Shown in pieces: positions 1 through 10,303 of a stretch of 64,000 nt of DNA. Where the stretch lies: contig WHVA01000275.1 of the NCBI GenBank assembly GCA_015179125.1, forward strand, positions 84,346 through 148,345, given 5' to 3'. The notes under the pieces are model-generated. The model did not search any database and was not told the origin of the DNA. It was given only the letters and a program-made list of their open reading frames with translations. Both the position numbers and the translations under genes were made by a program. The stretch is from Gautieria morchelliformis (lineage: Eukaryota; Basidiomycota; Agaricomycetes; Gomphales; Gomphaceae). The first letter of the stretch is position 1. Each line of letters opens with the position of its first letter.

Positions 1-130
1 ATTTTCTTATCCGAATGTGTTCGACTTATCCCAAGTTTGATTTACCCAAGGCGTTTGACCTTGCTGATGCGTTTGGCCTTACCGAGGCGTTTGACTTGCA
101 CCCCCGCGCGAAGCGCGGGTATCCACCTAG
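1..130 (+). mobile_element. Helitron-type 3' terminus (element enters from left edge)
   Basis: The sequence has about three imperfect 18-20 bp repeats (GCGTTTGACCTTACCGA-like), then a perfect 7-bp stem with a 3-nt loop (103-119, CCCGCGC / GCGCGGG), seven bases, and CTAG at 127-130 followed by T. A hairpin shortly before CTRR, with insertion next to T, is the known 3' end of Helitrons. The same end recurs in the opposite orientation at 48595 and 56679, so this is a family. No coding part of this copy is in the window. Confidence 0.7.
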
Positions 131-144
131 TCTAAAGTAGAAGC

Positions 145-464
145 ATTCAGGGCAGGGTAGTTGTGGGCATCACTTATTTCATGATTGGTCAGCTTAGTCA
201 GCTGACCGATCATGAGCCAGTGCCACTAACCAGTCCAATTGCAAGTCAGCAGTGCAGCCCCAAGCCAAACAAGCTGCACACTGGTCATGTGATCATTGCA
301 CGGCTACGTCTGCCTTTATGTGATGCAAGGTCCATGCATGACCCTTCGCTCAGTATAAAGAGAGCAATGCTGCAGAGCCATCTCCAGTCACTCCTCTCTG
401 GTGTTCTCCTGCTGTACTGGTGGCTGGCTTACTCTTTTGGCTGGGTTTCTCTTGCTGTGGCTGG
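145..464 (+). repeat. Promoter-containing repeat unit, left part (second copy at 51.0-51.4 kb, inverted)
   Basis: This stretch aligns by eye with the reverse complement of about 51000-51400: the shared start GGTAGTTGTGG, the ATGATTGG motif, the TATA region, and a CTGGGTTTCTCTTGCTGTGG-type microrepeat. A solo LTR (465-1452) interrupts it here and the homology resumes at 1453. It lies 14 bp right of a Helitron 3' end and its copy lies at the far side of another Helitron-type unit, so it may be the Helitron 5' part; this is inference. No protein was recognised in it. Confidence 0.55.
351..363 (+). promoter_or_regulatory. TATA box in duplicated promoter
   Basis: TATAAA at 354-359 within CAGTATAAAGAGAGCAATGC. 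The same context is kept on the minus strand at 51183-51178 in the inverted copy, which supports a real core promoter. Transcription would run rightward here. Confidence 0.4.
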
Positions 465-1452
465 TGTCATGACTCATTTATTTCTTGTATCCAGTAACCT
501 CATTTTTCCTTCCATCGCTCCACCTCTATGTTCGCTCCGTTCACTCTTTGCCGAATTTGCCGAAGGACCATGTGCTACTCGCATCATTTGCCAGCAGGCA
601 CACCATCAAACACAATCGACACCCTATACCCGGCGTGATGGTTAATCACTGGCCCCATCATCTTCCCGACTGATCCCCTTTGGGTATCCCTATGGCCGGA
701 ATGCATTCGTGGGACATCTTACCCATAGATCATGTGGTATCAACCCAGCAGACGAAGAGTCCCTGCAGGGTAACATGTATGCAGGTCTGAAGGTGTGTTT
801 TCTTACATAGGTACCTTTATCCTCTTTCCTCCCTGCTGTTTCATGTTTGCACTCCTCTTTCATTCTATTATATATGTGTTTCATCTATTTGTATCCTGAC
901 TGCGCACCCTATCCAACCCTGACTCACAACGGCCTCTTTCCTATTTGCTGATATCATATGAGCATTCGGTATAAGTAGTTTACATTTGCATGTATATTCT
1001 GCAGTTCAACTATCATGCATCTATCTTGTGCAAAACTTGACCTCACTGTGACCATTGTCTTGAGCCTTCTTCTATAGACTACCATCTTTGACCAGAAGAG
1101 GACTTAAGCACCACTGGTGAGTTTTCCTACTTCACCTTCACTACCTTAGCCTTCGTACTATTATCGGTGCTGTCAGCAAAGGGCTCCGAAGGAGCACCTT
1201 CGCTGGCGAAAGGATTGTCACTAATAGACAACCTTTCTGTGAGGCCTTGTACTAATATTACATCGTCAAGTATCACGGGCTACTTCCCTACGACTGTAGA
1301 TAGGGCGAGCCCCATTTGGGCAGCCCTCTTACCTTCTGAATATTTATTAGTTCATCTTATTCGCCGAACGGCACACTTCATTTCACAACCCATTCAGGCA
1401 TTCATTGTGTTCACTAATACACGATATTAATGCCTAGAATCCAATCTTGACA
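465..1452 (+). mobile_element. Solo LTR, family 1 (988 bp), target duplication GCTGG
   Basis: It begins TGTCATGAC and ends CTTGACA (inverted TGTCA/TGACA ends). It is flanked by an exact 5-bp duplication GCTGG at 460-464 and 1453-1457. Related copies are at about 9725-10303 (3' part), 24220-25255 (minus strand), 57283-57372 (fragment) and 63273-64000 (cut by the window end). Shared internal landmarks include GGCTCCGAAGGAGC and the stretch before the 3' end, CACGATATTAATGCC. No internal retrotransposon region lies beside it, so it is a recombination product. Confidence 0.85.
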
Positions 1453-1620
1453 GCTGGGTTTCGCTTGGTTTCTTTTGCTGTGGCTTGGTGTCCTTGGGTA
1501 ATATTGCTGGTTTATCCAATGTAATTTCTGTAATTTTATGTTTATATCATTTGTTATTGTATTTTACCATATGTACTGTATATTTTTTTCACTTTTTTTT
1601 TTTGAGAAATAGATATCAAT
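1453..1620 (+). repeat. Promoter-containing repeat unit, right part
   Basis: This continues the unit interrupted by the solo LTR. GCTGGGTTTC microrepeats are followed by a stretch resembling the reverse complement of about 50880-51000 (TCCAATGTAATTTCTG-like, then TTATTGTATTTTA and a T run). It is AT-rich and has no supported coding sequence. Confidence 0.45.
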
Positions 1621-1864
1621 ATATTATCCTGGCACATTTGTGTTACTTGTCACCAGTGCTAACATCGGTGATTACCATTCCAGTATTCCATGATGTTCTA
1701 CCAGTTTCCACCCCTATGTCCATCACATACAAGTAACTAGATCATTAGTTACAAACAATCCAATGGTTTTAGCCCTTCACTCCCATGAGGAGTCCAGTCA
1801 TTGAGCTCTGAGTTAACAGTGTCCTCATTGCTAGTGTTTCGGTTTGTTCCCGTTGTCCTGCGCC

Positions 1865-2026
1865 ATGAGATTGGCCAACCTTCTTTTGCTCGTGTTCGCA
1901 TTATTCTCTTATCCTGGTATCATTCATCACAGCGATGCCAACCCTTCTCATATCTCAATAACAAATATTCCCCTCAGCATCCCTTTGGAGCCAAATAGTC
2001 TAACCTATAAACCACATAGTAATTGA
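1865..2026 (+). CDS. Possible small secreted peptide (53 aa)
   Basis: An ATG-initiated frame starts MRLANLLLLVFALFSYPG, a short basic-polar start followed by a leucine-rich hydrophobic core like a signal peptide, then a polar Asn/Ser/Pro-rich tail to a stop. There are no cysteines in the mature part as read, no recognised family, and no clear transcript structure. The frame could be chance in this AT-rich stretch. It lies between two solo LTRs. Confidence 0.2.
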   Translation: MRLANLLLLVFALFSYPGIIHHSDANPSHISITNIPLSIPLEPNSLTYKPHSN

Positions 2027-2674
2027 CCTTCCATGGCTTATTTAGGCATGTAGTACCCATGTGTACTTCAGTTTGTATCCCTCAGCTGCGACACCACCTT
2101 GACACCTTTCCCATGCCCCAATGAGTGGCAGCAGCTGCAGCCTACTGCCAATGTTTCAGCCCAGCCTCTGGCTGCTGGTGTGACAAATCATGATAGTACA
2201 GGTACCCAGTACTCTAATGCGTCAGTTGGATGGATTAGATAATTGGAGTAGGTGTTATCATGTTCCTAAAGGGTTGGTTCTGAATTGGAAGGGATAGTTG
2301 AGTATACCACCATTCATATTTGGGTCAGGCAATTGGATGTTACTGGCAATCGACGTGGCCAAAATCTTCTGAGTGTCTAGGGTGTTATCTCCAGAGGGGC
2401 CAGGATTGGGCGCTCAGCCTTAGCTTACATGCTCAACCCCCAGGGTGAGCTTACCACTAAGCTACGGCAGCCCCTTTGGGGTAGATGTATCTTGAACACT
2501 AGTAGTCATCACTAGCTACCAACCAATGTACGATACAGACAGACAGAAAATAACTGTACTCACCCCAAGGATCGCTGTATGCACATTTGATTGCTACAGG
2601 ACCTAGTTCTCAACAAATTTCCTCTACACTGCCCCAGAAGCAAACGCTCTGGAGCCATTGATACTCTGACCTTA

Positions 2675-3337
2675 TGTTACGTATCGAGATTTCCGCTAAG
2701 TCGGAACTGGAAAGGACAGCGGCTTCAACTTATAGGTTGCGCCCCCAATGAACTATCGTCCTAAGTATTTCGGAGCTGAGTTGGAAGCCGGAATGTACTG
2801 AACCAAAGGTTGGTCGGAACTTGAGTCAGAACTGAGGCGGAAGGCGGAAGACAGAATGCGGAGAGAGACTGAGATCTTGCTAGACTCGCTGTACTAAGAA
2901 CAGGAGATGGAGCGAAGGAAATCAAGTATCGAAGGTGATTATCTGATTGCAGAATAACGGACATACATGACAGGCTTTTATACAAAGAGCTGAGACAACA
3001 GGTAATGGGGTAGTACTAAGCAAATTCCGGGGGAAGCGGAAGTCGAGTAGACAATGCGTGGGAACTAACTAATTGGGAACAATGGGACTACAAGGGGGGT
3101 TCAGGGTAAGGTAGAACAATGGCAAAGAACAAGGGGTCGGGAAAACATATCTGACAATGAAACACAAGGAGGGCCGGACATATGGTCTTGATGAACGGTG
3201 AGGTGGGTCCGGTGGGTCGGAGTAATAGAGTCGAAAGAACAAGGGAAATGAACAAGGGTCGGAATGTCGGAAATATCGGAGGGGCGGAAAGTGCTGCGGA
3301 ACTGAAGGTCGGAAGTTGGAAATGAACGGTCGTAACA
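2675..3337 (-). mobile_element. Solo LTR, family 2 (663 bp), target duplication CCTTA
   Basis: It begins TGTTACGTA and ends CGTAACA, and has exact 5-bp duplications CCTTA at 2670-2674 and 3338-3342. The interior is rich in CGGAA words. The layout near the left end (GGCTTCAAC followed by a GCCC motif) resembles the LTR at 28097-28534. The coding orientation is uncertain. No internal region is attached. Confidence 0.8.
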
Positions 3338-3342
3338 CCTTA

Positions 3343-5387
3343 ACTGTTTTATCCTCAACCCAGTCATGTGGCTGACAGCCTCGAGTGTTGCCAGACACAC
3401 CAGGATGAGCTTAGTCAGCCTGCATACATTCCACACTTCGGGGTCTGCAAGGCAGCACTCATATCCTGAGTGCAGATGAACACATCCATTCTCTTAATCT
3501 AATAGGATTACAGCACGGATGAGCATGCAATAATATAAAGTAGTGGAGAATCAAAAGACTTATGGAAAAAAAAGCAGTGACATGTATCCAGACCATGGTG
3601 GACAAGCAGCTGTGTCTCTGCATAGGAGGATGTTCAGATTGACAATAATGTATATTCTTCTAGGACATATTAGATATTGTTGAAAATACCAACCCTAACC
3701 AAATTCATAGTCCATCATTTTGATAAATTTGTATATTGTGGATATCCTAAAATTTTTTGAATGTTCTGAAACATGGTGTGTATTGAGACAACAGAGCAAT
3801 TTCAGATAGGATTTGGATGACTATATCTTAAATGTATATAGCAAGTTTTTTAGATGTACAATGATAGCATGTAGAGGCAAGTATGGACCATATGAGTACA
3901 TGTTAGAAGTATATATGAAGCTTGTTAGATGAGAATGTAGAAGCAAGTATGGACAATAACTGTACTATATTACTATATATGGTTGATAGATCTGATTAGA
4001 AGGTATGTTTAAAATAATATGCATGTATAGTACAAAGATATATAACTATTGATGTTTAGATGATAGGGTATACACCTTTTCCTGGGGGAGCTGCAGACTG
4101 TGAGAAAGAAATTCTAGGGCTAGGATTAAGCATGCCTTACAGGCTCTGGCAACTGTCTCAATTGTGATATATTTTATGAAACACAGATAGATTAGCTATA
4201 TATACATATATATGATAACTATAGACATCCATCATAGTCGACAGTAGTCGACAGAAGCAGTGATTTTGCCAGGGACGGTGTTCGTAGATCTGGAGATTGA
4301 TCATGATTAGGTAAAAAGATTTATCAGGGTAAGTAATGGTATCCCCCTGATGAGCTCAGCTTTGGTTGGCTCGAAACCACTACACGCCTGTCTCCCCTAG
4401 CAACCCTCTTCCACTGTAGAAAGAATGAGCCCTATATTTAAGTTCCGCTTGCACTACAGCTAAAATACAGTATGGACTTGTACTGATCTTTAGACCCCAA
4501 AAAATTATTTCAGAGGATTAAAAATCAGTACTATACAAGTACTGAAATTTAGGTACAGGACAAAATGCAAAGTCAAACATTACCAATTACGACGTCTCTG
4601 AGAGGATTCGTCAGTGTCAGCGAGTGATAGTTACAGCATGTGTCGATTTCAAAAGAAAAAAAATGAGACACAATGCGATTTTGAACCCGTGCCTCGTACA
4701 ATAAGAGGTTACCTTGCCATCCCAGCTTCCCAAAGACATGGAGCTCCGGAGTGATATCAGTGTGAGTCCCAGGAGAGTATTGAATCCCTTGTATGTGAGT
4801 CTGAGAGGGCCTGAGAACTCACCTAGAGCGGAGGTGACACACTAGGTTTGAGACCGCAGGCACAGGTTGACAGTCCTGCGTGGACAGTATAGGCAGAGGT
4901 CCCTGCGCCATAGACTACGGAGCGGGCTACAGCTATGATAATGCGCTATGTAGGATGGCTGACGGTGGCACCTCTAGCTCGGAGCGCTCGTGAGGGCCCT
5001 CGGCCATCAATATGCGGAGCTACAAAGTGTATGAAAACGGGCTTTCGGGCATTTCGATTTGTAATGATGCACTTCTGAGCCTGCGACTAGTGGGAGTGAA
5101 CGGTGCCTTTAGCCATCCGCACAGAGGCCGCTACGGCACTCGTGACCCACCCGGGAAGTGTACGATTGGGTGGTGCGCTAGTTAGAAACGGAGGCCAAGC
5201 TCCTAGCTTAGCTCATTGCTCAAGCTGACTAACCATGAACTGCGGCCGGTAGTTTCCAGTCCGGACTCCGGTGATCTGGGATTAGGTCTGGCGCGTATAG
5301 TCCTGCTGTACAAAGTATTCGAAACTAATGCCAAAACGTACCTACCGCGCTTCATTCGGGGTGCGCAGCCTCCCGCCCTTGCGAGTT
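3343..5387. other. AT-rich intergenic stretch, no gene recognised
   Basis: Only short chance frames are present. It contains one dispersed repeat (3628-3780) and a degenerate RNA-polymerase-III-like segment near 4660-4745 on the minus strand (a GGGTTCAAAATC B-box-like motif followed by a T run). From about 4750 the base composition becomes GC-richer, but no family was recognised. Confidence 0.5.
3628..3780 (+). repeat. Dispersed repeat, copy 1 (copy 2 at 61922-62060)
   Basis: Starting at GGATGTTCAGATTGACAATA, about 150 bp are similar to 61922-62060 in the same orientation, including CATAGTCCATCATTTTGA and TTGTGGATATCCTAAAATTT. The element class is unknown. The ends could not be fixed and no terminal repeats were seen. 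Confidence 0.6.
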
Positions 5388-6203
5388 CTAAAAGCGGCAG
5401 TGGCCCACAAGCTGAACGAGGGCTTTCCGAGAATACGAGGCACCGACATAAGAAATGTAACATGCATTCTCGCACGCTTCGCACTCTTTCAGTAGTTCTT
5501 CCACCGTTGCTCTAGGAAATCCCACAATAGAAATTGTCAATCCCAGCAACCGAGAGGAGAGACAAGACACACCGTGAATCATCAACATCCTCCAGCCCGT
5601 TTTCGAACATCTTCTCCTTCTGATACTTCTCCAGGAGGGCATTCAGCTTCCGTAGCCTGTCATACTGGTCTAGCATGCGTGTGAAGAGCTGTTTCGGCGT
5701 TAGAAGAGTCAGTGGATTGATTAACCATAGAAGATATACTCATAAGGCAGTAAGGGATACAAGCATACAGAAGCAATGCTGGTATAGTTATCCAACATCA
5801 GTCCGCTCACACGATGGCTCGTGGTGAGGTAAGGCAATTTGTGGGTTGGAGCAACTTGGATCGAACTGGGGAGCCAGGAAATGAAGGAGGCGAGCTGGCG
5901 GTCGCCGATGCAAAGGAGGGATTGGTAGACCTGGGGGTAGAGTTGAGGGCAGGCGAGCCCTGAAAGGAAAGACAGACAGTCACAGACGCAGGACCATCGT
6001 AAGCGCAGATAGCTAATAGTCATATATTGCCACTCACTCATAAAATCGCATATGGTGGCGTGTACGTCAAAACGAAGGATGACTGCCTGTAGCCCATACT
6101 TATTATTATAATTTTCCCTTGAACTTGAGGGACTGATCCAATTAATAATGTCCTGTTGAATATGCCCAATCGATTGAATTATATTCACTGATCCGTGTGG
6201 CAC
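5388..6203 (-). CDS. Unidentified multi-exon protein gene, 5' end not fixed
   Basis: The family was not recognised. The reading frame is continuous across three consistent introns on the minus strand. The last exon is 5511-5388 (stop TAG). An intron at 5572-5512 precedes exon 5688-5573, which encodes a charged helix (MLDQYDRLRKLNALLEKYQK). An intron ending at 5689 is preceded by GTATGC after the NYTSIAS codons and has a TTCTAAC branch site. An exon coding for QLYPQVYQSLLCIGDRQL lies before it, and an upstream intron uses GTGAGT...TTCAG. The upstream exon is open to about 6203 without a good ATG, so the start is upstream or lost. Consistent splice phases and biased sequence argue for a real gene. 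The C-terminus has four cysteines in about 40 residues. No frameshift was seen in the joined frame. Confidence 0.55.
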
Positions 6204-7270
6204 GTACTACCAACTTTGTTCGGCCCAAGACTGGCTGGGTCATTGAACGCGTGTGAAATCCTAGTAAGCCAATTCCTTTTTGTGTTACTTACTGGACTCG
6301 AGTAATTGAATAAGTAACTCAATCACTCACGAGCAATCAGGGTCTCGGTCACAGACGGGCAATTCTCAGGCTGTGCGCCGCAGCCCCACAAAGTCACTGC
6401 GGACCAATGTCCGAGCACTGGCCCAGGTCCGCAGTGGTTTCGACACTTGTCATCAATCCCGCCGGGACTGATGACAAGTGCCTTTTCTTCCTATAGTGAG
6501 CTCATGAACCTGCTGCGGGGGGTGCAGTGACTGCGAGCGCGAGTGCAGAGGAGTCCGAGGAGGACTGTATGAGGGGAAGGGAGGAATTAATTGAACTGAC
6601 GGTGTGCCCAGACTCGGAGCATATGGGGAGCTAGCATCAGGTAGGAGGGAGTGCTGTGGAAGACGTGAAGGCGAACCGTGTGCGCAATAAAATAGCAAAA
6701 CCACGTACTACCTTCGCGGTTTCCCCCAGGTGGTTATAATAGTTTCTACCATCACTGGCCGCATAAGGAAGAATGTTATGTAGTTACAGAATGTAAACAT
6801 ATTTATCCAAAATATTAACATTTAGTAGAGCTACTATTGCTCACCTGACGGAACATGCCCAATGTAAATTATCTTTGGACCACCGATAGTGATGTAGCGA
6901 TGACTCGGCGGCTGATGGACGATATGGGAGCCAAATATGTCGGATCATGGATTTACATAAGCTGACACGTAGTACGCAGTCTTGGACCGGCTGCCAGCTG
7001 ATAGTGGGGCGTCCTCCACGTAGATATAACGTGGAGATTAGTACGTTTTATGCTGTAACTGTGCCGCAGCTGAGCGCTGACTCTATGTGTTATTGAATAG
7101 TAGTTCATTGAGCTTGTAAATCGCTTTTTGTAGTGTGATGTGTGCCTCGATGTGCGTGTCAGTCGTTTGATTACTGAAAGACAGCGTGCACGCGCTCATA
7201 CGCTGCGTCCCTTAGGAGCTCTTTCTTATAAGTAAGTCTGCACAACCCCAACCCGACCAGTACTGTAACA
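6204..7270. other. Intergenic region upstream of the GST
   Basis: No supported gene. Only short frames are present, and no repeat was recognised by eye. The last ~200 bp should hold the promoter of the GST that starts at 7271; no clear TATA box was found. Confidence 0.4.
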
Positions 7271-8223
7271 ATGTCTTCCGACAGCATCATCACGCTATAT
7301 GATATATGATGTACCTTCAGACTTCAATTGCAAAGCATGGAGTCCCAACATGTGGAAGGCGAGGTAAGTCCCAACGGCAGCGAGGGTCAGTGCAACTTAC
7401 GACTCAATCAACCAGGTATGCGCTCAACTACAAAGGAGTACCCTACAAGACCGTCTGGCTCGAATATCCCGCAATAGAGCCCACCATGCGCGGTATAGGC
7501 GCTGCGCCTACAGGGAAGAAACCTGATGGGAGCCCCTTATATACTCTTCCCGTGATTGTAGATCCATCCCGCACTGCCCCTTCCGGTGGCCCTACAATCG
7601 TCTCAGAGTCCTTCCACATCGCCGAATATCTCGACGAGACCTACCCAACGCCATCCACGGGCGCCCTGTTTCCTCCTGGGACGAAGGCGTTGCAGAAACT
7701 GTTCTATGACCACTTCTTTAAGAATGTCCTAATGGTAATCGTCCCCATGGGGCTGCCGGAGATGTTCAAGCACTTGAATGAGGGCAGTCGTCCGTGAGTG
7801 GTATTGTCGTAGAAAGATTGGGATGGCCTTCCTTGACTGTCACTAAAAGGTATTGGAGACTCACCCGCGAACCGATGCTCGGCGGGAAACTTGAAGAAGT
7901 CTGCCCTAAAGGCTCCGAGAAGTGGAATGGGGTGTGGGATGAATTAGAAAAAGGCTTGTGGCTTATTTACGATTCGTTAGCCTGTGGTCTTACCCTCAGC
8001 ATCTAGCGTTCGGCGCTCTCGCAGCATTGCTGGATAAGAACGGAAAGGAGGGAATACGCTCGTCATGGGCACGCATCTGACATTCTCCGACCTTGTCATT
8101 GCCGCGTTCCTGGAAACGCACTTCCTTCTTTGTCCCGAGGAATGGCAGAGAGTGCGCACCTGGGATGGTGGAAGATGGGAGCAACTGAGAGACCAGTGTG
8201 CAAAGTGGAGGAACGTACACTAA
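7271..8223 (+). pseudogene. GSTFuA-like glutathione S-transferase, broken by two frameshifts
   Basis: The translation reads as a fungal GST of the FuA/etherase-like class. The thioredoxin-fold start has SDFNCKAWSPN (the WSPN serine is the usual catalytic region), then YALNYKGVPYKTVWLEYP, LPVIVDPS, a VSESFHIAEYLDETYP glutathione-binding stretch, and an all-helical C-terminal domain with THLTFSDLVIAAFLE. Introns are 7364-7415, 7794-7849 and 7984-8024. The first exon carries a perfect 7-bp tandem duplication, ATATGAT (7297-7303 and 7304-7310), that shifts the frame right after LYD. A second shift, fitting a 2-bp insertion, lies near 8050 before LVMGTHL. The frame then ends at TAA 8221-8223. The rest is well preserved, so inactivation looks recent. 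Assembly or sequencing error cannot be excluded. The usual role of the class is glutathione conjugation of aromatic or wood-derived compounds. Confidence 0.8.
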
Positions 8224-8544
8224 GAAGATGAAATTAGGCCAGCGAGTCACAGCTAGTACGGAGGATTTGTGATGGATTACACAATTGAAGTTGTTAGTTC
8301 GACTTTTCCCACCCCAATCACCGCGTTTTAAGGGTTGGTAATCGTGGCGGGAATTCTCACGAGTAGATGAGATCTAGCGGGGTTATAGTGGGTGCTCGAC
8401 ATCAGTCGGTCGGGGTACTCGGATCATGAGCTCATGAGCCCATACGAATATGGCGTGACTTGCGTTCAGTTTAGATAGCTTCATAGATGTTAGTCCTCGT
8501 TCGTAGGCCCAAACAATATAGGTATTCAGCATCATAACACGTGG
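8224..8544. other. Intergenic, nothing recognised
   Basis: The stretch between the GST remnant and the MITE at 8545 has no supported gene, repeat or RNA. Confidence 0.4.
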
Positions 8545-8905
8545 CACTGGAGGCATATAAAATTTTTCTGGTCCAAAAAACTGTTCAAAAAACTATAAAG
8601 ATATTCCAAATTTTTTTGCTGTTTTTAATGTAAAAAAAACTTTAACAAAATTTTGTGTTTTTGGTAGAATTTGTTGAGCAAGAAAATTGTAAACAGTTTA
8701 AAGTGTTTTGTAGGGTTTTTTATGTCTTTTATAAGTTTCTTTGTGAAAACACAAAGAACCCATAAAAAACCCTGAAAAGAACTTTGAATTTTTTTACAAT
8801 TTTCTTGCTCAACAAATTCTAATAAAAACACTAAAAATATTTGGAAAATTTTTACAGTTTTTTCAACAGTGTTTCAGACAAGAAAACTTTTATATGCCTG
8901 CAGTG
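8545..8905. mobile_element. Foldback MITE (361 bp) with CACTG ends and 3-bp duplication TGG
   Basis: The left end CACTGGAGGCATATAAAA pairs with the right end TTTTATATGCCTGCAGTG. Almost the whole length is an imperfect inverted repeat, with GAATTTGTTGAGCAAGAAAA on one arm and its complement on the other. TGG lies on both sides (8542-8544 and 8906-8908). A CACT(A/G) start with a 3-bp target duplication is typical of CACTA/EnSpm-like DNA transposons. A second family with the same CACTGGAG start is at 57581-58152. Confidence 0.75.
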
Positions 8906-9220
8906 TGGGCTCATCACAGCCTGACTGACCCGCCTCCTCTGAGCACCAGTTTTTATTAACTTGTCAAAATGTGCCCGCGCATATCATGTATTTGTGATGC
9001 TTTTACCTACATCCATGTTTAAGCCTCGCTAGTAGTCTTAATCTGATTAGACTTGAGCCCCTCGAAACCAGGCAGATCTATGGAGATAAAAGTAGTTCCA
9101 TTACTCTAATAGGTAGCACCTCAACACGATGTGCCATAGCTACATCACATCCACACCGCCCCATAGAATTTTCTTTCCCACTTTAGAGCCGTTCCACTGC
9201 CTTCCCCGCACCCTGAAAAC

Positions 9221-9612
9221 ATGCAGGTTGTTCACCATGACCTGAGCGACCCATATCTGAACCCACCACCAACTCTGACGAATTCGAAGTTGCGTAATGC
9301 GATGGCTCTTGAGACTCGAGAAGCATTATGGCAGGAAGTTGAGGGTTTGACAACTGAGCCAGAGAGTGATGATGGGATAGTTGACCCGCATGAGCTTCTT
9401 CACAGTATTAACAACAAAAAACATTTGCTTGATGCAGGGGACGATGCACGTGCTCCCAAGAAGCCGGCACGCTCTAACACCATGAGTTCTCATTATTCTC
9501 ATATTCCAATAACAGATTTGACTCACCTTGGTCTTGCCTTACTGTCACTAGCTGCTTCTGCGCCACCTGAGAACGACCGTGGTGCTGGAAATTATAATGC
9601 ACAAACCACCAG
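9221..9612 (+). CDS. Unidentified gene, first exon, cut short by an LTR
   Basis: The frame starts at ATG 9221 in a plausible context (AACATGC). It encodes an acidic, Pro/Thr/Ser-containing N-terminus and a stretch HYSHIPITDLTHLGLALLSL, with no recognised domain. At about 9612 the sequence ACCACCAG/GTCAGTA can act as a splice donor. About 110 bp later a truncated family-1 LTR begins, so downstream exons are missing. It is probably a 5' gene fragment. Frame openness of about 175 codons is the main support. Confidence 0.35.
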
Positions 9613-9724
9613 GTCAGTATTGTTTGAGGTCGGAGAGCATATACTTATTGGTTACCTACTTGAGTACAGACGGACCCGGCATAGAATCACAACTTCCTCA
9701 AAGGGGTCGATCATTGAAAATATC

Positions 9725-10303
9725 TATGTTTATTCCATCTATTTTGTATCATGACTGTGCACCCCTATCCAACCCTGACTCGTGACAGCCTCTTTCCTAT
9801 TCGCTGATACCTTATGAGCATTCAATATAAGTAGTTTACATTTGCATGTATATTCCCCAGTTCAATTATCATACATCTATCTTGTGCAAACTTGACCTCA
9901 CTGTGACTATCGTCTTGAGCCTTCTCCTGTAGATTTCTATTTTCGACCAGAAGAGGACTTAGGCATCACTGGTGAGTTCTCATACTTCATCTTCGTTACC
10001 TTAGCCTTCGAACTATTCTCTGTGCTGTCAGCTAAGGGCTCCAAAGGAGCGCCTTCGCCAGCGAAGGGATTGTCGCTACTTAGACAACCCTTCTGGGACA
10101 CCTTGCACATTACATCGTCAAGTGCCACGGGCTATTTCGCTGCGACTGCAGATAGGGCGAGCTCCGTTCGGGCAGCCCTCTTATCTTGTGAACATTTATT
10201 GGTTCACCTATTCGTCGAACAGCATACTTATTCGCACAAGTTATTCGTGCATTCGCTGTGTTCACTAATACACGATATTAACGCCTAAAAACCAATCTTG
10301 ACA
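9725..10303 (+). mobile_element. Family-1 LTR, 5'-truncated
   Basis: The sequence matches about 865-1452 by eye, from the TTCATCTATTTTGTAT region to the 3' end AATCTTGACA at 10303. The first ~400 bp of the LTR is missing. The 9/18-bp minisatellite region lies just downstream. Confidence 0.75.

Noticed and set aside
163-645. 160-codon ORF at the left edge
   Set aside because: Runs from a repeat into a solo LTR; starts at GTG and has no motif.
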